A stretch of 64,000 nucleotides of DNA from Armigeres subalbatus (Eukaryota; Arthropoda; Insecta; Diptera; Culicidae), in contig NW_026942808.1 of the NCBI RefSeq assembly GCF_024139115.2, positions 1-64,000 of the forward strand, read 5' to 3'. The position numbers and the translations under genes were made by a program. A model generated the notes under the pieces. That model saw only the letters and a program-made list of their open reading frames with translations. It had not been told where the DNA came from and did no database searches. Shown in pieces: positions 44,255 to 55,697 of the stretch. Position 1 is the first letter of the stretch; every line of letters begins with the position of its first letter.

Positions 44255-45339
44255 TGCACAGTGTTGCTTTTTGTCGATTTCGTGCGCTTTTTTAATAGCA
44301 TCGTTTCTGTTGATTTTTTCGCTGTAGTTTGTTTGGAGGAAACGTTAGATATCATAAAGGGCTTTTTTTGAGAAAATCTGTGAAATGATTAATCCACCTA
44401 AAAGTGAGATAAAAATTTTACTTTTTCACCTAAACCGTATATGCGCCTAGTGTCTTCGAGAAAGTTGTAGCGGATGGTATTTTAGGCCACTTTGCCAAAA
44501 ATCATGTATCTGTGACTTATACTTTACTAGATATGTGACATTTACCGTGGAAGGCCCCTAAAATCAGTTTTTGAGCATAACTTTTTATATGTTTCAGGCA
44601 CTTTTACACCCTTCTATAAAGTTGTTTGGCTAATAAAAATACACGTTTTGTAGAACATTGCGAAGCTCTATCTTTTAAAATTGATGAGTTATTTGAGAAA
44701 ATATGTTTTTCTAGGGGTATTTGAGAATCGTATAACTTGGTCCGGCGCAAAATGGCGCAGACAACTTTTTAGTTCTCTGAAGCTGCTGTATGTTGACTCT
44801 TGCCTAGCGATTGAAGCTTGTGTTTACACGAAATTACAAACGAGTTATATAGATTTTAAATTTTCTTGTTTTTGGCCTTACTCGTACACTAAGATTATGT
44901 ATAGGCTATAGGATCGCACTAAAAACCAATATTTGATGATGGCCCATAAGCCCATAGTTTTATATAGAAATTCGATAAACTGAGCTGATGTCTGTATGTG
45001 TGTATGAGTGTATGTGTGTATGTGTAGACATTTTAGGGGCCTTCCACGGTAAATGTCACATATCTAGTAAAGTATAAGTCACAGATACATGATGTTTGGC
45101 AAAGTGGCCTAAAATACCATCCGCTACAACTTTCTCGAAGACACTAGGCGCATATACGGTTTAGGTGAAAAAGTAAAATTTTTATCTCACTTTTAGGTGG
45201 ATTAATCATTTCACAGATTTTCTCAAAAAAAGCCCTTTATGATATCTAACGTTTCCTCCAAACAAACTACAGCGAAAAAATCAACAGAAACGATGCTATT
45301 AAAAAAGCGCACGAAATCGACAAAAAGCAACACTGTGCA
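44255..45339. mobile_element. Foldback element with 310-bp arms
   Basis: Arms 44255-44564 and 45030-45339 are reverse complements of equal length and nearly identical by eye, with a 465-bp spacer. Inside the spacer is a GAGCTGATGTCTGTATGTG / (GTAT)n piece like that in the interspersed repeats. Open frames across it are not genes. A diverged single arm is found at 51240-51500. Confidence 0.92.
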
Positions 45340-45519
45340 ATGCTGGTTTTCGTATCCTGTGTGGCTCGATGGCGCTTTCAGAGTAGATGACCTAACCGAA
45401 CGCTGTCCGATAGCTGACTTACAGTCCCATTGAAGTGTGAAAGAGGGCTGCCAAAGGGTGGTCTAGTTGGCACGAAATCGCTCATGTGTCATATTTTTGA
45501 CCGCTCGTATTTCTATGGT

Positions 45520-46345
45520 GATCCATCTATTGGCGATTGCAGAAGAAGAAGTTGAATGATGATTTTTTGAAAAAAAAATTGCACGGGGAAGCACACGGGA
45601 TTTTTTTAACTCTTCTCAAAAGTTCTAGATGTAATGTAGGCTAGATGTACCAGTTGTGGTTATAGCACCAGTTGTTGCACTAGTGCTTTATATGCCAAAT
45701 GTCCAATCAAATCACCGCAAACCAAGTTCATATCGATAAAGCATATTCATATGATACGATAAAACCTTTGATCTCCTCCAAAACGAGCAAAGCATAATTG
45801 TGAAAATTAATTTTGCTTAATTTTTGACGTCCTTTGCACCAGATGTCGCACTAGTGGTCCCTACCAAAATAAAGAATAGTGCCACAACTGGTGCATGCGT
45901 TCCTATTATGGATTAATCAATTTTGATGATTATAACAAATTTTATTTTGGTTTTCACAGCTGTTCTAAGGAGCAGGAAGTAAAACCTTTCGCTTGATATA
46001 TAAAGTCCACCCACAGGCTTTTTACTTATTGTTTGAAAAATAGTTGTTCTTATGTATGGCGACAATTGGTACACCCACCCTAATTAAAAACGGAAAGCAG
46101 TACGGTGTTGGATATTTCTTATACTGTGTAGCAAGTGTGATATCACAAAATAAAATTTGAAATCGAAAAATTGCGTTTATTATGCAGTAGAAGGTCCAAC
46201 CCTGTGCTGCTAACCGTTTTTAATTAAATTGCTACTAGAATTTTTGAGGAGTGTTTCAAATGATTTCCCGTATGCTTCCCCGTGCATTTTTTTTTTCAAA
46301 TATCATCCTTCTACTTCTTCTTCTTCATGCAACCTCGCCAATAGG
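45520..46345. mobile_element. Inverted-repeat element, ~825 bp
   Basis: GGTGATCCATCTATTGGCGA then GCACGGGGAAGCA and CGGGA at the left (to about 45600) have inverted counterparts at 46265-46345. Subterminal TGCACCAGTTGT / ACAACTGGTGCA and GCACTAGTG motifs recur at 45640-45690 and 45835-45895. Non-coding. Confidence 0.6.
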
Positions 46346-47439
46346 AATGATTCTATCTACATGACATCGAATCCACGCTATTAGGTACCCAAGCACGCGA
46401 CGCTATCGACGAGCGAGCTAATCTTGTTACTACTTGAAGAAAATATTCCCTTGTGGACTTCCGGAAGTGATTGGCAATGGTGGCGGTCGGTTACCGTTCT
46501 GTTTCTGTTTGACAGCCTAGTTTTCCCGCACAATCTGTATAATCATCCTTTCTGCATACGTTCTGCTTTTGTGTTCTTTAGGTTTTACTTCGTCTGAAGA
46601 TGGTATAGGTATATATTCCTGTAAATAGTGGAGTGTATAATCGGCACCATACCATACTTTGAGAGATATCCATGCAGTGCGGGCAAACAGTAGGTAGTCG
46701 TTTGTTTTTGTTAATCCACGCCGCTTTACCTTGTTCTTTGGGTTAGAGAGACACGTGACTGATGAAGCATGGGGTTTTCTGTGACATCGTAAGTAGAGCA
46801 ATAATGAACCTCAGTTTTCTGCGTGACATAAGTTTGTTGAAGTATGTAATGGATTTCTATGATGCTCAAGTACCTCACACATTTTATGAATTTACCTGTG
46901 GATCAAAACCAAATATTTAAAGGATCAATCAAATACTTTTACTTACATTTTATCCATCAACAACTTCATAAATATTTCAATAAAATCCATTCCATAATTA
47001 TTTTATAATTATCCATGTTATTTAAAAAATGTGCTAATTCTTATCAATAGTTTAAACTTAAAAGTTATTAAATTTGATATTTAAAATCATATATGTAATA
47101 AATATTCATTGGCGTAACTACCTCTAGTAACTACCTTAAGTTTTTCCCATACAAATTTCCATATAAACATAAATTGACTTCGCGCCCCCCCTAAATGGCC
47201 ACCGAATTGCCTGAAATTCTGCCAGGGCTCCTATATTATCAGAATGATGCTAATAGACATATGGGAGTTAAAATTTTAGAACATTTTTGAAATGTGAACT
47301 GCCCTAGTGTGCACGTGTGAGCAACAACTCACAGTCTATGTTTAATTGCGCTCGACTAGCGTCAGGCAGTGGATATATTTGCGTGCTTCATAAATATTCT
47401 ATCTATCTCAAATGAAAAAAAAAATAGTGCAAATTTCCA
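46346..47439. other. No gene recognised
   Basis: Interior of the 7.3-kb element. A 94-codon minus frame (46517-46801) has mixed, protein-like composition (KNKVKRRGLTKTNDYLLFAR) but no known domain. 46830-47200 is very AT-rich. Confidence 0.3.
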
Positions 47440-48290
47440 TGGATTCCGCCGAGAATCTTCCAAGAATTCTGATGAGAATCCTTTAGTGATCCTGACTGGA
47501 ATGTTCCAGGGACTCCGACGGGAATCTCTAGATATTTCGACATAAATCCTTCGAGAATACCGATGTGAGCCTCAAGGGATCATGAAGAGAATCCACCACA
47601 GATTTCGGAGGAAATGTTTCAGGAATTCCAACGGAAAAATTTCAAGGATTTCGACGAGAATGTACCAGGGATCCTTCACCCTCCAGGAATTTCGACGGGA
47701 ATATTCCAGGGATTTCGTCGAAAACCCTCCAGGAATTCCAATATGATGGTTCCAGGTATTTCATGACCAATGTTCCATGGTTGAAGACGCATATGTATGA
47801 TTTGCACCTTCAAGCGTTCGATGTATTCCGAAACGAAACTTCGAATGATTCTGAAGCATTCTTCGCGGGATTCCGAAGCTAATCGTCAGCCGGATTCCTT
47901 ATCGTCTAGAGATCCCAACGCAGATCATTTGCAAAACGTCGAGAGACTCCGAGTTAAATCTTCAAAGGATTACGAAGCAAATCGCCGAAGGATTCTGATT
48001 TGTCAAGCAATTCCTAAACCAATCTTAAAACGAATCTGGAGATATTCCGGAGCAAATCAACGAGAGATTCTAAAGCAAATCCTCCATTGATTTTGAAGGG
48101 TATTTTTCACAGATTCCCAAGAGTATTGCTTAACAATACTGGAAAGAATCCAGTAGGAATTATTCTGGATTACGATTGGAATACTTCGATGAATCCGAAA
48201 AGAATTCTTTAGAGATTGAAGTGAAAATTCTTCTCGGATTCTGATGAGAATCCTTCTCGGATGCTGATGGGAATCTTTCTCAGAATTCAA
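47440..48290. repeat. ~30-bp degenerate subrepeats, right arm
   Basis: GAATCCTT, CAGGGATTTCGACG, GGAATTCCAA and CGAAGCAAATC units, inverted relative to 41380-41905. The part from 47790 to 48290 aligns collinearly with the left arm. Confidence 0.75.
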
Positions 48291-48891
48291 AAACAAGTTA
48301 TTTTTTCTTCTACTCATTTCATTAAGTATGATAGAGTGATTATGAGAGATAACTCTTTAGTCTTCAAACTTTTTCGGTAATTCATTATGCTATATGTTGA
48401 AAACTGATATCACTGCTAACTAACTTATCAAATCCTAGGGGGGGCTAATTTTTTTCTAGGGAGGGCTAAGCCCCCCCTAGCCCCCCCTTATTTACGCCAA
48501 TGTAAATATTTCACAAATTGTTTTTGTTTTATTTTGAAAAATTTGTTGATGAATGAATTGACGAATACTTAGTATATGAAAGAGGCACAAATCATTCAAA
48601 AGAACACCATCTTCTGTTTCACCGTTTTTTTCACACTTGTGCATTTCAATTGATTTTTAGAGATATGATTGTTTGACAGGTAACCTACTGGTTGACAATT
48701 CTGCCCATAGTAAAATCGAGTTAGGGATGTTCAATACGCGAAATTTTTAAGTTTTTTATAAATTGATTTAAAATAGTTCTCGTGGTATGAATTTTTGGAT
48801 TTATGCTCAGATTCTACAATCAGTTCAAGATATGTAAAAATCTCAATACCAATTAAAAGCCCAAATTATCACATAATACAGTAAAATCCCG

Positions 48892-48928
48892 ATTTTATCA
48901 CCCCTGGTTTATTTTGGGGTGATAAAAT
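48892..48928. repeat. Short hairpin, 13-bp arms
   Basis: ATTTTATCACCCC / GGGGTGATAAAAT around an 11-nt AT-rich loop. The preceding CAGTAAAATCCCG resembles pogo/Tc1-type ends, so it may be an element end. Confidence 0.6.
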
Positions 48929-49084
48929 AGGAAATGTGAAAAAATCTAAAAAAAAATCAATTTATTAATTTGTTTCGCAAATATGAATCAGTCAAGGGAA
49001 GGCAAAAATTGTGAAAGGAACCCGTAATTTCTTGTCCAAGAGGCTTACAAAATTCATGACTGGTACTCAGAAATGATTCATAAT

Positions 49085-49815
49085 AAACCACAGACGGCTG
49101 ATCAAAGCAACGGTGGATGGTGTATAAAACTGTGTGAACATTTCGGGCGAACACTTCAGTTCGTTCGGATCGCGCCGGAGACTAAGACTTTCGTGCCTGT
49201 TGTTCAACATTGCGCTAGAAAGTGTCATGCGGAGAGCCGGATGTAACAGCCGTGGTACGATTTTCAACAGATCTAATCAGATTCCAGATTCAGATTCCAC
49301 ACTGATATTCTTCCCTCCCCCTTCATACGGGAGCTTGGCAGAAGGAAGGTCGTGCGATATGTGCCATCACAAATATTGCCCTCCGCTCGCTTTCAAATCG
49401 ACTTCTATAAAAACATTCTTCATGCCTGCCGTATCCTAACGGAACTATCAATTCTATACTTTCACCTCTAATGCTATCATGAACATGTACGTCCAAGTTT
49501 GGAAGATGATATTAGCATTTCCATATCATTGTAGATCCAGTCAATTTATTTGCTTCGCGGATGACATGGTCATTGTCGGCCGAATATTTGCAAAGGTGGC
49601 AGAACTGTACACCCGCCTGAAACGTGAAGCAACAAAAGTTGGACTGGTGGTGAATACGTCAAAGACAAAGTACATGCTTGTGGGAGGAACCGAGCGCGAC
49701 AGGGCCCGCCTGGGAAGCAGTGTTACGATAGACGGGGATACCTCCGAGGTGGTCGAAGAATTCGTCTAGCTTGGATCCTTACTAACGGCTGATAACAATG
49801 TTAGTCGTGAAATAC
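49085..49815 (+). pseudogene. RTE remnant, second subfamily, with a ~248-bp insertion
   Basis: Plus-strand pieces LSCLLFNIALESVMRRAGC, FICFADDMVIVGRIFAK, ATKVGLVVNTSKTKYMLV and SSVTIDGDTSEVVEEFV match the copy at 39350-40335. Unrelated DNA at about 49280-49527 splits the peptide between FNRSNQ and SSQFIC, with AGATCTAATCA and AGATCCAGTCA at its borders (a decayed duplication or shared target). A stop follows EEFV. The C terminus is lost at the foldback at 49840. Confidence 0.85.
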
Positions 49816-49839
49816 GAATCGTGAAATACGAATCGTAAA

Positions 49840-51013
49840 ATTTCCACTTGTGATTACTCCCTTAATTGCAAAAAGTCGCAAATTTCTTCACAATATGCTG
49901 AAAATCGCTTATTTCATTTTTCTACTGACATTGAAAACATTTGTCGACAAGAGTCTTCTCGAATGCTGTGTTAAAAACTTGTAAACCTATGTAAAATCAT
50001 AATATTTGAATAACTTTTGTTTTATAAGAGATAGAAAGTTATAATGTTCAGCAAAAACATGTTATTTTGCAGGTTTGACAACTTTGTAGAAGAGACGGAA
50101 AATGTGAAAAATTGTTAACTCTAGTTTAAGCTAAGAGAATGATGTTAAGGGGATTTACACATGAACCATGTTAAGTTTGTTATATCAAAAATATAGAAAC
50201 TCATATATATACCTACATATTATTATATTTATATGAGAATTCATAAAAAATATAATTCAAAGAATTCAAATTTCTGTAAGTATTCGTGTGATGTCGAAAA
50301 TACAATAAATGTACACAGCACACATGTCGAAGCGTTTCAATTTGATTAAAACAGCAGAAACATCTGCTGCAGGTAAATTTTAGGACAAACGAGGAACTGA
50401 CGCATTGATTGCTGAGATTGTTGGATCCCGTTGTATCAAAAGCCCGAAGTTGTCCAAGAAGTCGAAGGAAGTTGCTTACAGAAGATACTAAACTATATTA
50501 GTGAAAGTGTGAAAGCGATGACAAAGAGAACAACGAATACAAATCCAGTTGAATTTGGAAACAACTTTTCCTTTGGTATTACATATTTAAAAAAAACTTT
50601 GCATTTCACGTTACAAAAAATGCTATTAAAAACAAATGCGCGATGAAGCTGAATTTCTGTATTTTTGATTTAACAAACATAACATGGTTTATGTGGAAAT
50701 CCTCTTAAAATCATTCTCTTAACTTAAACTAACTCTAATGATTTTTTACATTTTCCACCTCTTCTACAAAGTTGTCAAACCAGCAAAATTACATGTTTTT
50801 GCTGAATATTGTAACTTCCCATCTCTTATAAAACAAAAGTTATTCAAAAATTATGCTTTTTCATAGGTTTATCAGTTTTTATCACAGCATTCGAGAAGAC
50901 TCTTGTCGACAAATGTTTTCAATGTCAGTAGAAAAATGAAATAAGCGATTTTCAGCATATTGTGAAGAAATTTGCGACTTTTTGCAATTAAGGGAGTAAT
51001 CACAAGTGGAAAT
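49840..51013. mobile_element. Foldback element with ~350-bp arms
   Basis: Left arm 49840-50197 and right arm 50668-51013 are inverted: ATTTCCACTTGTGATTACTC, then ACATTTGTCGACAAGAGTCT, TTCAGCAAAAACATGT, ACAACTTTGTAGAAGAG and AAGAGAATGATGTTAAGG. The spacer (470 bp) has a 71-codon frame (50431-50646) with no known features. Confidence 0.85.
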
Positions 51014-51350
51014 ACCTCTAAGAATTTGTATAATTTAAAGATAACTTTTGTTGTATGTGAGATGGAGTATTACAATGTTCAGCAAAAACATGTAATTTTG
51101 CTTGTTTAACAAATTTGTAGAAGAGATGAAAAATGGGAAAAATCATTGGAAAGAGTTAGAATGAAAAATTAGATTTTTATGGCGTTTTTACATAAAACGT
51201 CTTAAGTTTGTTATATATAAGAGATAGAAACTCGAGATGTTCAGCAAAAATGCTCGTATTAACATTTGCTACAACTTTGCCGAAGACACTACGTATCTAT
51301 CTCATTCTGGTGGAAAAATACTTTTTTTAAGTAACTTTTAGGGGGATTAA
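51014..51350. repeat. Partial direct copies of the foldback arm
   Basis: TTCAGCAAAAACATGTAATT then ATTTGTAGAAGAGATG, and later AGATAGAAACTCGAGATGTT, repeat arm sequence of 49840-51013 in the same orientation. From about 51240 to 51500 it resembles one arm of the 44255-45339 foldback. Confidence 0.6.
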
Positions 51351-51779
51351 TCTTCAAACTGTTTTTATCGAAAGATGCGCTCTTAAATATCTTGAAACTT
51401 CTGTAAACAAACCCTATATCCAAAATCAACACTTTTCGAGTTTTTGTATTTCGATCGTGAAAATGACGAAATAAAACACTGTGCACTGCTGGGGAAACCA
51501 GCGAGTTTGGTCTACTTGTCTCCAGATTCAAACTAGAATAGTGGTCGAAAATTTAGAATGGAACTGAATCACTACTGATTTCACTCTTAGAACTCACTTT
51601 TTCAATTCAATCACACCATTTTATGACACTTTGAAAAAAGTCACATAAAATTTTCGTGTTGATTCTCATGTAGAAAAAAATTACTTGTTCATAGTTCAAA
51701 TTAGAGGTGTCTATCTAGTTTGGTGTTCTGCACAAGACATCGTGTTTCGCTTGCAAATGAATAACAGATGTCAGAATAA

Positions 51780-51860
51780 CAGTATCTGCTTTCTGTCAAA
51801 AGATACGTGGGGGTGCCCACAACCGAACGGTGCCCACAACGAACCACCTCCCCTACAAAC
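51780..51860 (-). repeat. Solo end of the GGGGAGG.GGTTCGG TIR family
   Basis: CAAAAGATACGTGGGGGTGC, then CCCACAACCGAACGG, then ACCACCTCCCCTAC is the reverse complement of 26505-26590. The other end is absent. Confidence 0.7.
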
Positions 51861-52578
51861 TATTGTGTCGAGGCCCTAGGGGTGTTTCGGTAGAGCTGTG
51901 GGAGTAAAGCAACGGATTCTGAAAACTACAGAACATATTCAAAAGCATGTTATCTTCTGTGAACTTGTTGAATTGAATGTAAACTAAACAGGAAACATGT
52001 ATGATAATAAACTATGATGTTCTAGGATCTCCGAGTTGTCATGGAATTTGAATTAAATGGTCTACCGAATAAACCACGATTTACATAATGTTCCAAGCCC
52101 CGGTATCAACCTAATCATGTCCTCGAAGTATTTGTTTTCAATTTAGTGGAAAACAATCGGATTTTGTGATTTTTTTTTGACAATTAAATCAGGATGAAAA
52201 AATCTCGTTTGAAAAGTGTGTGGGTAAAATGGACATGTTAAGAAATTAAGCTTAAAACAGTGAATTTAGTTGATGAATTGTATGCATAGGCTAAGCATCT
52301 CTAAAAGGAGTGTCTGGAAATACAAAATATTAGATAATAATTATTATATTGGTAACTTACAATGATTTAACTAAAAAAAGCATGTTACATCAATAAAAAT
52401 CACTTAAAAATGCCATTTGTCTGAACAAAACTCGGAAATTTGAAATTCCTAATGATTGCTTGGTTTTTTCAGAGGTAAACAATACAAACTTTTTAAAATA
52501 TAATTTTGTTGAAAAAAATGTATGTACTTCATATGGTCCATATTACCCAAACCAGACCGTGTCCGTTTTACCCCACCA
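51861..52578. other. No gene recognised
   Basis: AT-rich spacer DNA. No terminal repeats or convincing open frames were seen. Confidence 0.3.
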
Positions 52579-53291
52579 TGCACAATGGTCGGATTCGTCA
52601 AGTTTCACGACGTAAATTGATAACTCGAAAACCAATTGTGCTAGAGTTTTCACGTCTTCAGAAGAAATGATCTGCAAGAAAAGATGGTGGCCCTTTTTTG
52701 ATTTTTTTTTGGAAATGTATTTTTCTAATCTTTTGAGTTCGAAGATTATTCCAAAAAGTTGTAGAGAATTTAATTCTAAGCATTTTTACTTAATAAACAT
52801 TTATTTTATCTCATATAGGTAATGTTTTCTGACAAAATTACTAAATTTCAATGGGGTGGTGCCGAAAAAAAATGGTTTTAAGCTTCCACTTTCATCAATA
52901 CAAAATATTTTCAAAAACTGTCTTAGCAACGCTTCACAGGACACTGTCTTCGACCAGAGGTAGAACAGACTGAACACTTAACACCTAGACAATGGACAGG
53001 ACACATAACACCCAGTGGACCGGTGGAGAATTTCTCGATCAAGAAAAGAAAGAAAATTCTTAGAATTAAATTCTCTACAACTTTGTAGAGTAATATGATC
53101 TTCTAACTCAAAAGATTAAAAAAATAAATTTCCAAAAAAACTTCAAAAAAGGGCCACCCTTATGGCAACTTACACCAAAAATAGATCTTTTCTTGCACAT
53201 CATTTCTAATGAAGACGTCAAAACTCTAGCATTGATGCTTTTCGAGTTATCGATTTATGTCGTGCAATTTGACGAATCCGACCATTGTGCA
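52579..53291. mobile_element. Inverted-repeat element, ~200-bp arms
   Basis: TGCACAATGGTCGGATTCGT at the left and its complement at 53270-53291. The arms run inward through GTTTTCACGTCTTCAGAAGA, CTAATCTTTTGAGTT and GTAGAGAATTTAATTCTAAG (52780 / 53059). The loop has two copies of a GACAATGGACAGGACAC / GACACTGTC-like phrase. Non-coding. Confidence 0.8.
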
Positions 53292-53478
53292 CCATGGAAT
53301 TTCAGCCATAGTTTACATAAAATCTTTAATAAACAGAATAGTTTTCATTATTTGAATGTAGTAAAACATGTTACACTCATAATTTGAAACAAGCAATAAG
53401 ATCCACTGGATGAAGTGCCATATTTGTAACGATTTAGCTTAAACGAGACTCCTGTCCGTTTTGCCCACCCTGTCCATC
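53292..53478. other. Spacer between two palindromic elements
   Basis: No gene. CTGTCCGTTTTGCCCACC near 53452 echoes GTGTCCGTTTTACCCCACC near 52558, on the other side of the preceding element. Confidence 0.35.
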
Positions 53479-54169
53479 AGAGATGTCCTACACAGTTGGC
53501 AAAAAATCTCCTTCTTTATTTTTCACAATTTTTAACAATCAAATAAAATTCATTCAGTGAGTGCAACTAATGGATGGATATTTGAGTTTTCAAAATGTCA
53601 CTTTGATTTGTCAAAATAATACACGCCAAAGCCACGCAAGCGCGCGCACAACAAATACACCGGCGGGTAATACACGCCGGTGTATTTACTGTGCATGCGC
53701 CCGCGTGTATTTGGTGTGAACCATTTTGTTAGATTGAATTGACATTTCGAAAACTCAAATATCCATCTATTAGTTGCACTCACTGAACGAATTTTATTTG
53801 TATATATCTTTGGGTTGTTGATTTTTTTCGGTGAAAAACGACACACACAATTCCCGTTTTTTAATAACGTTTCGGCTTACTCCATTCAGCCATCATCAGA
53901 TATTGAAAAAAAAACGTTTACATCCCACCAGTGTGGTCTAATAACTCACACTGGTGGGATGTAAACGTTTTTTTCAATATCTGATGATGGCTGAATAAAG
54001 CCAAACGTTAAAAACGGAAGTGTGTGTCGTTTTTCACCGAAAAAAATCAACAACCCAAAGATATAAAAATTCACGGTGACCAAAACCCTACTAAATGAAT
54101 TTTATTTGATTGTTATAAATTGTGAAAAATAAAAGAGCAAATTTGTTGCCAACTGTGTAGGACATCTCT
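53479..54169. mobile_element. Outer palindrome enclosing two further palindromes
   Basis: AGAGATGTCCTACACAGTTG at the left pairs with CAACTGTGTAGGACATCTCT at the right, continuing through AATAAAATTCATT. Inside are a 235-bp TIR unit (53553-53787, TTCAGTGAGTGCAACTAATG ends, GC-rich ACACGC/CACCGGCG hairpins in its centre) and the 262-bp palindrome 53803-54064. Confidence 0.8.
53803..54064. repeat. 262-bp near-perfect palindrome
   Basis: Arms 53803-53935 and 53947-54064 with an 11-nt loop (GTCTAATAACT). The ends read TATATCTTTGGGTTGTTG. The minus strand of the left arm contains CTGATGA, a GGCT/AGCC stem and GAAAC (53899-53869). In the right arm the corresponding GAAAC has lost its G. Confidence 0.9.
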
Positions 54170-55560
54170 ACTGTCCATTTTACCCCTACCTCCCCTAAGT
54201 TCCCCTAAGCGGGCATTTATTTCGATCAAAACTTACTACGGAACACTTGAACACGTTAAAAGTTATGTGATCACAACTACGTAATCGGTGATGAACCGCT
54301 GAACAATGCATATTCTGATCAAAATCTTGAAGTTGTTCTCGATGCCGAGCTGACGTTCAGATAACACCAAGAAGAAGCTTAGAAGAAAAACTATTTTTTT
54401 GAAAATTACAAGGAAATTCTTCCTTTAGAAGATCCACGGAGAACGTTTTTGAAAATTTCATAGAAAATTCTGAGATTCTATAAAATTCTTTTCGGTGATC
54501 TCCGATAAAGTTCTTCCAAAATTGTCCATTCAAATTTATTAGGAATCAATTCTGCAAGTCTAACTAATTGAGTTGATACCTTTGCTGTAGAAGCTGAAAT
54601 TAACGCAACAGGTCATTGACGCGCATAAATAACAAGTTACAAATACTTGTACATAGTACAGTTGCGTTGGTATCGTTGCTGGGAGAATTACGGAAGTCGT
54701 GGATTATTCGATAGATCACCATGGGTTCATGGGTCATGGGTTCGATTCCTCTTCCTAGGTTCGATTCCCATTCCCAGTTCGATTCGATGTCTTTCATATA
54801 GTATGTCAATATTTCCATCATCATTAGATAGATAGATATCATTTTCGGTAATGAAATATGAGGATATCACAAAAAAGCCATTTTTCTAAATCCGTTGCTT
54901 TACTACCACAGATCTAGCGAAAAGTGCAACACAATATTTTGTAATGCCCAGGAACTAGAACCTTAATTTGAATTGCAAAATTGCATAGAATAACGAAGAT
55001 TTCAGAAAACATTTAGAAGAGCCATATATTTCGTTAGTCTTTAGGTCCGTTTCCATTTCATAACCAGCGAAATAATAAGGGGGTACCTCAATGAACGTAA
55101 AAGTTCGAAAGGGTTACCTCTCAAGAAAAAGCTTGAGAACGACTCTCATTGATTCCTCCAGGAACAATCTTTCCGATTTCATTCAGTTTGATGAGAAGGA
55201 CACAAAGGAGCATGGTCCCAATTCCCCTAACTTCGCGCATTGCTTTTTAACGAGAATTATGAAAGTTTTTGAGGACTTCTCTCATCTGATAAATAGTCCA
55301 GATGTCTAGTGTCAGTCAAGAAGCACGAAGCTTGATGGAGGACCTAGGTTCAACACTCGTCTTTGGCCAGATTGCAATTAAATCATGCAATTTTCTGTAG
55401 AAGTTTTAAACACATTTACAGAAGCAATCCTAGGAGGAATTCCAGGAGTTTATTCCAGAATGAATTTCACGAAAAATTTACCGAACCTTTGAAAGAATTC
55501 ACTCCTTGAGGAATTAACAAGAGGTCTTCGCATTGACCATGGGGGCACCTTATTAGAGCA
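54170..55560. other. No gene recognised; degenerate repeats and tandem GGTTCGATTCC
   Basis: 54370-54560 has GAATTC/AAAATTCT-type degenerate repeats. 54735-54785 has three tandem GTTCGATTC-type motifs that look like multiplied pol III B boxes, but no cloverleaf is found. The 72-codon plus frame at 55091-55309 has no known features. Confidence 0.35.
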
Positions 55561-55697
55561 CAAAATATTAGTTTCTCTTCTCGTCTATAGCAGCAAACGG
55601 GCGCACCCGGCACCCGGCCGGTCGGTTGCTAAAACTGGCATCCCGTTCCAAAGTGAGAAAACGACGTGACGTTGGCGTCTGTCGATGGCGATAAACG

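Larger units (their letters stand above)
41166..48502. mobile_element. 7.3-kb foldback-like element with subrepeat-built TIRs
   Basis: Ends CATTGGCGTAAATA and TATTTACGCCAATG. Left arm 41166-41905 and right arm about 47440-48502 are inverted and collinear: AGAAAAAAATTAG near the end, then AGTTAGCAATGATATCA, then AATGAATTAC.GAAAAAGTTTGAAGA, then a long run of ~30-bp GAATCC/GATTTGCTTCGGAAT subrepeats. The interior (5.5 kb) has captured other elements. No transposase, no matching target duplication (flanks AGTGGGAT and TAAATATT). Termini resemble hAT-type CAGTGGCGTA ends. Could be a rearranged inverted duplication instead. Confidence 0.7.

Noticed and set aside
46517..46801. 94-codon minus-strand frame as a transposase of the 7.3-kb element
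   Set aside because: No DDE/D, BED, or dimerisation motif is visible and it is far too short.
54640..54790. tRNA-like SINE with triple GGTTCGATTCC
   Set aside because: B-box-like motifs are repeated in tandem, but no A box, cloverleaf, tail or target duplication could be found.
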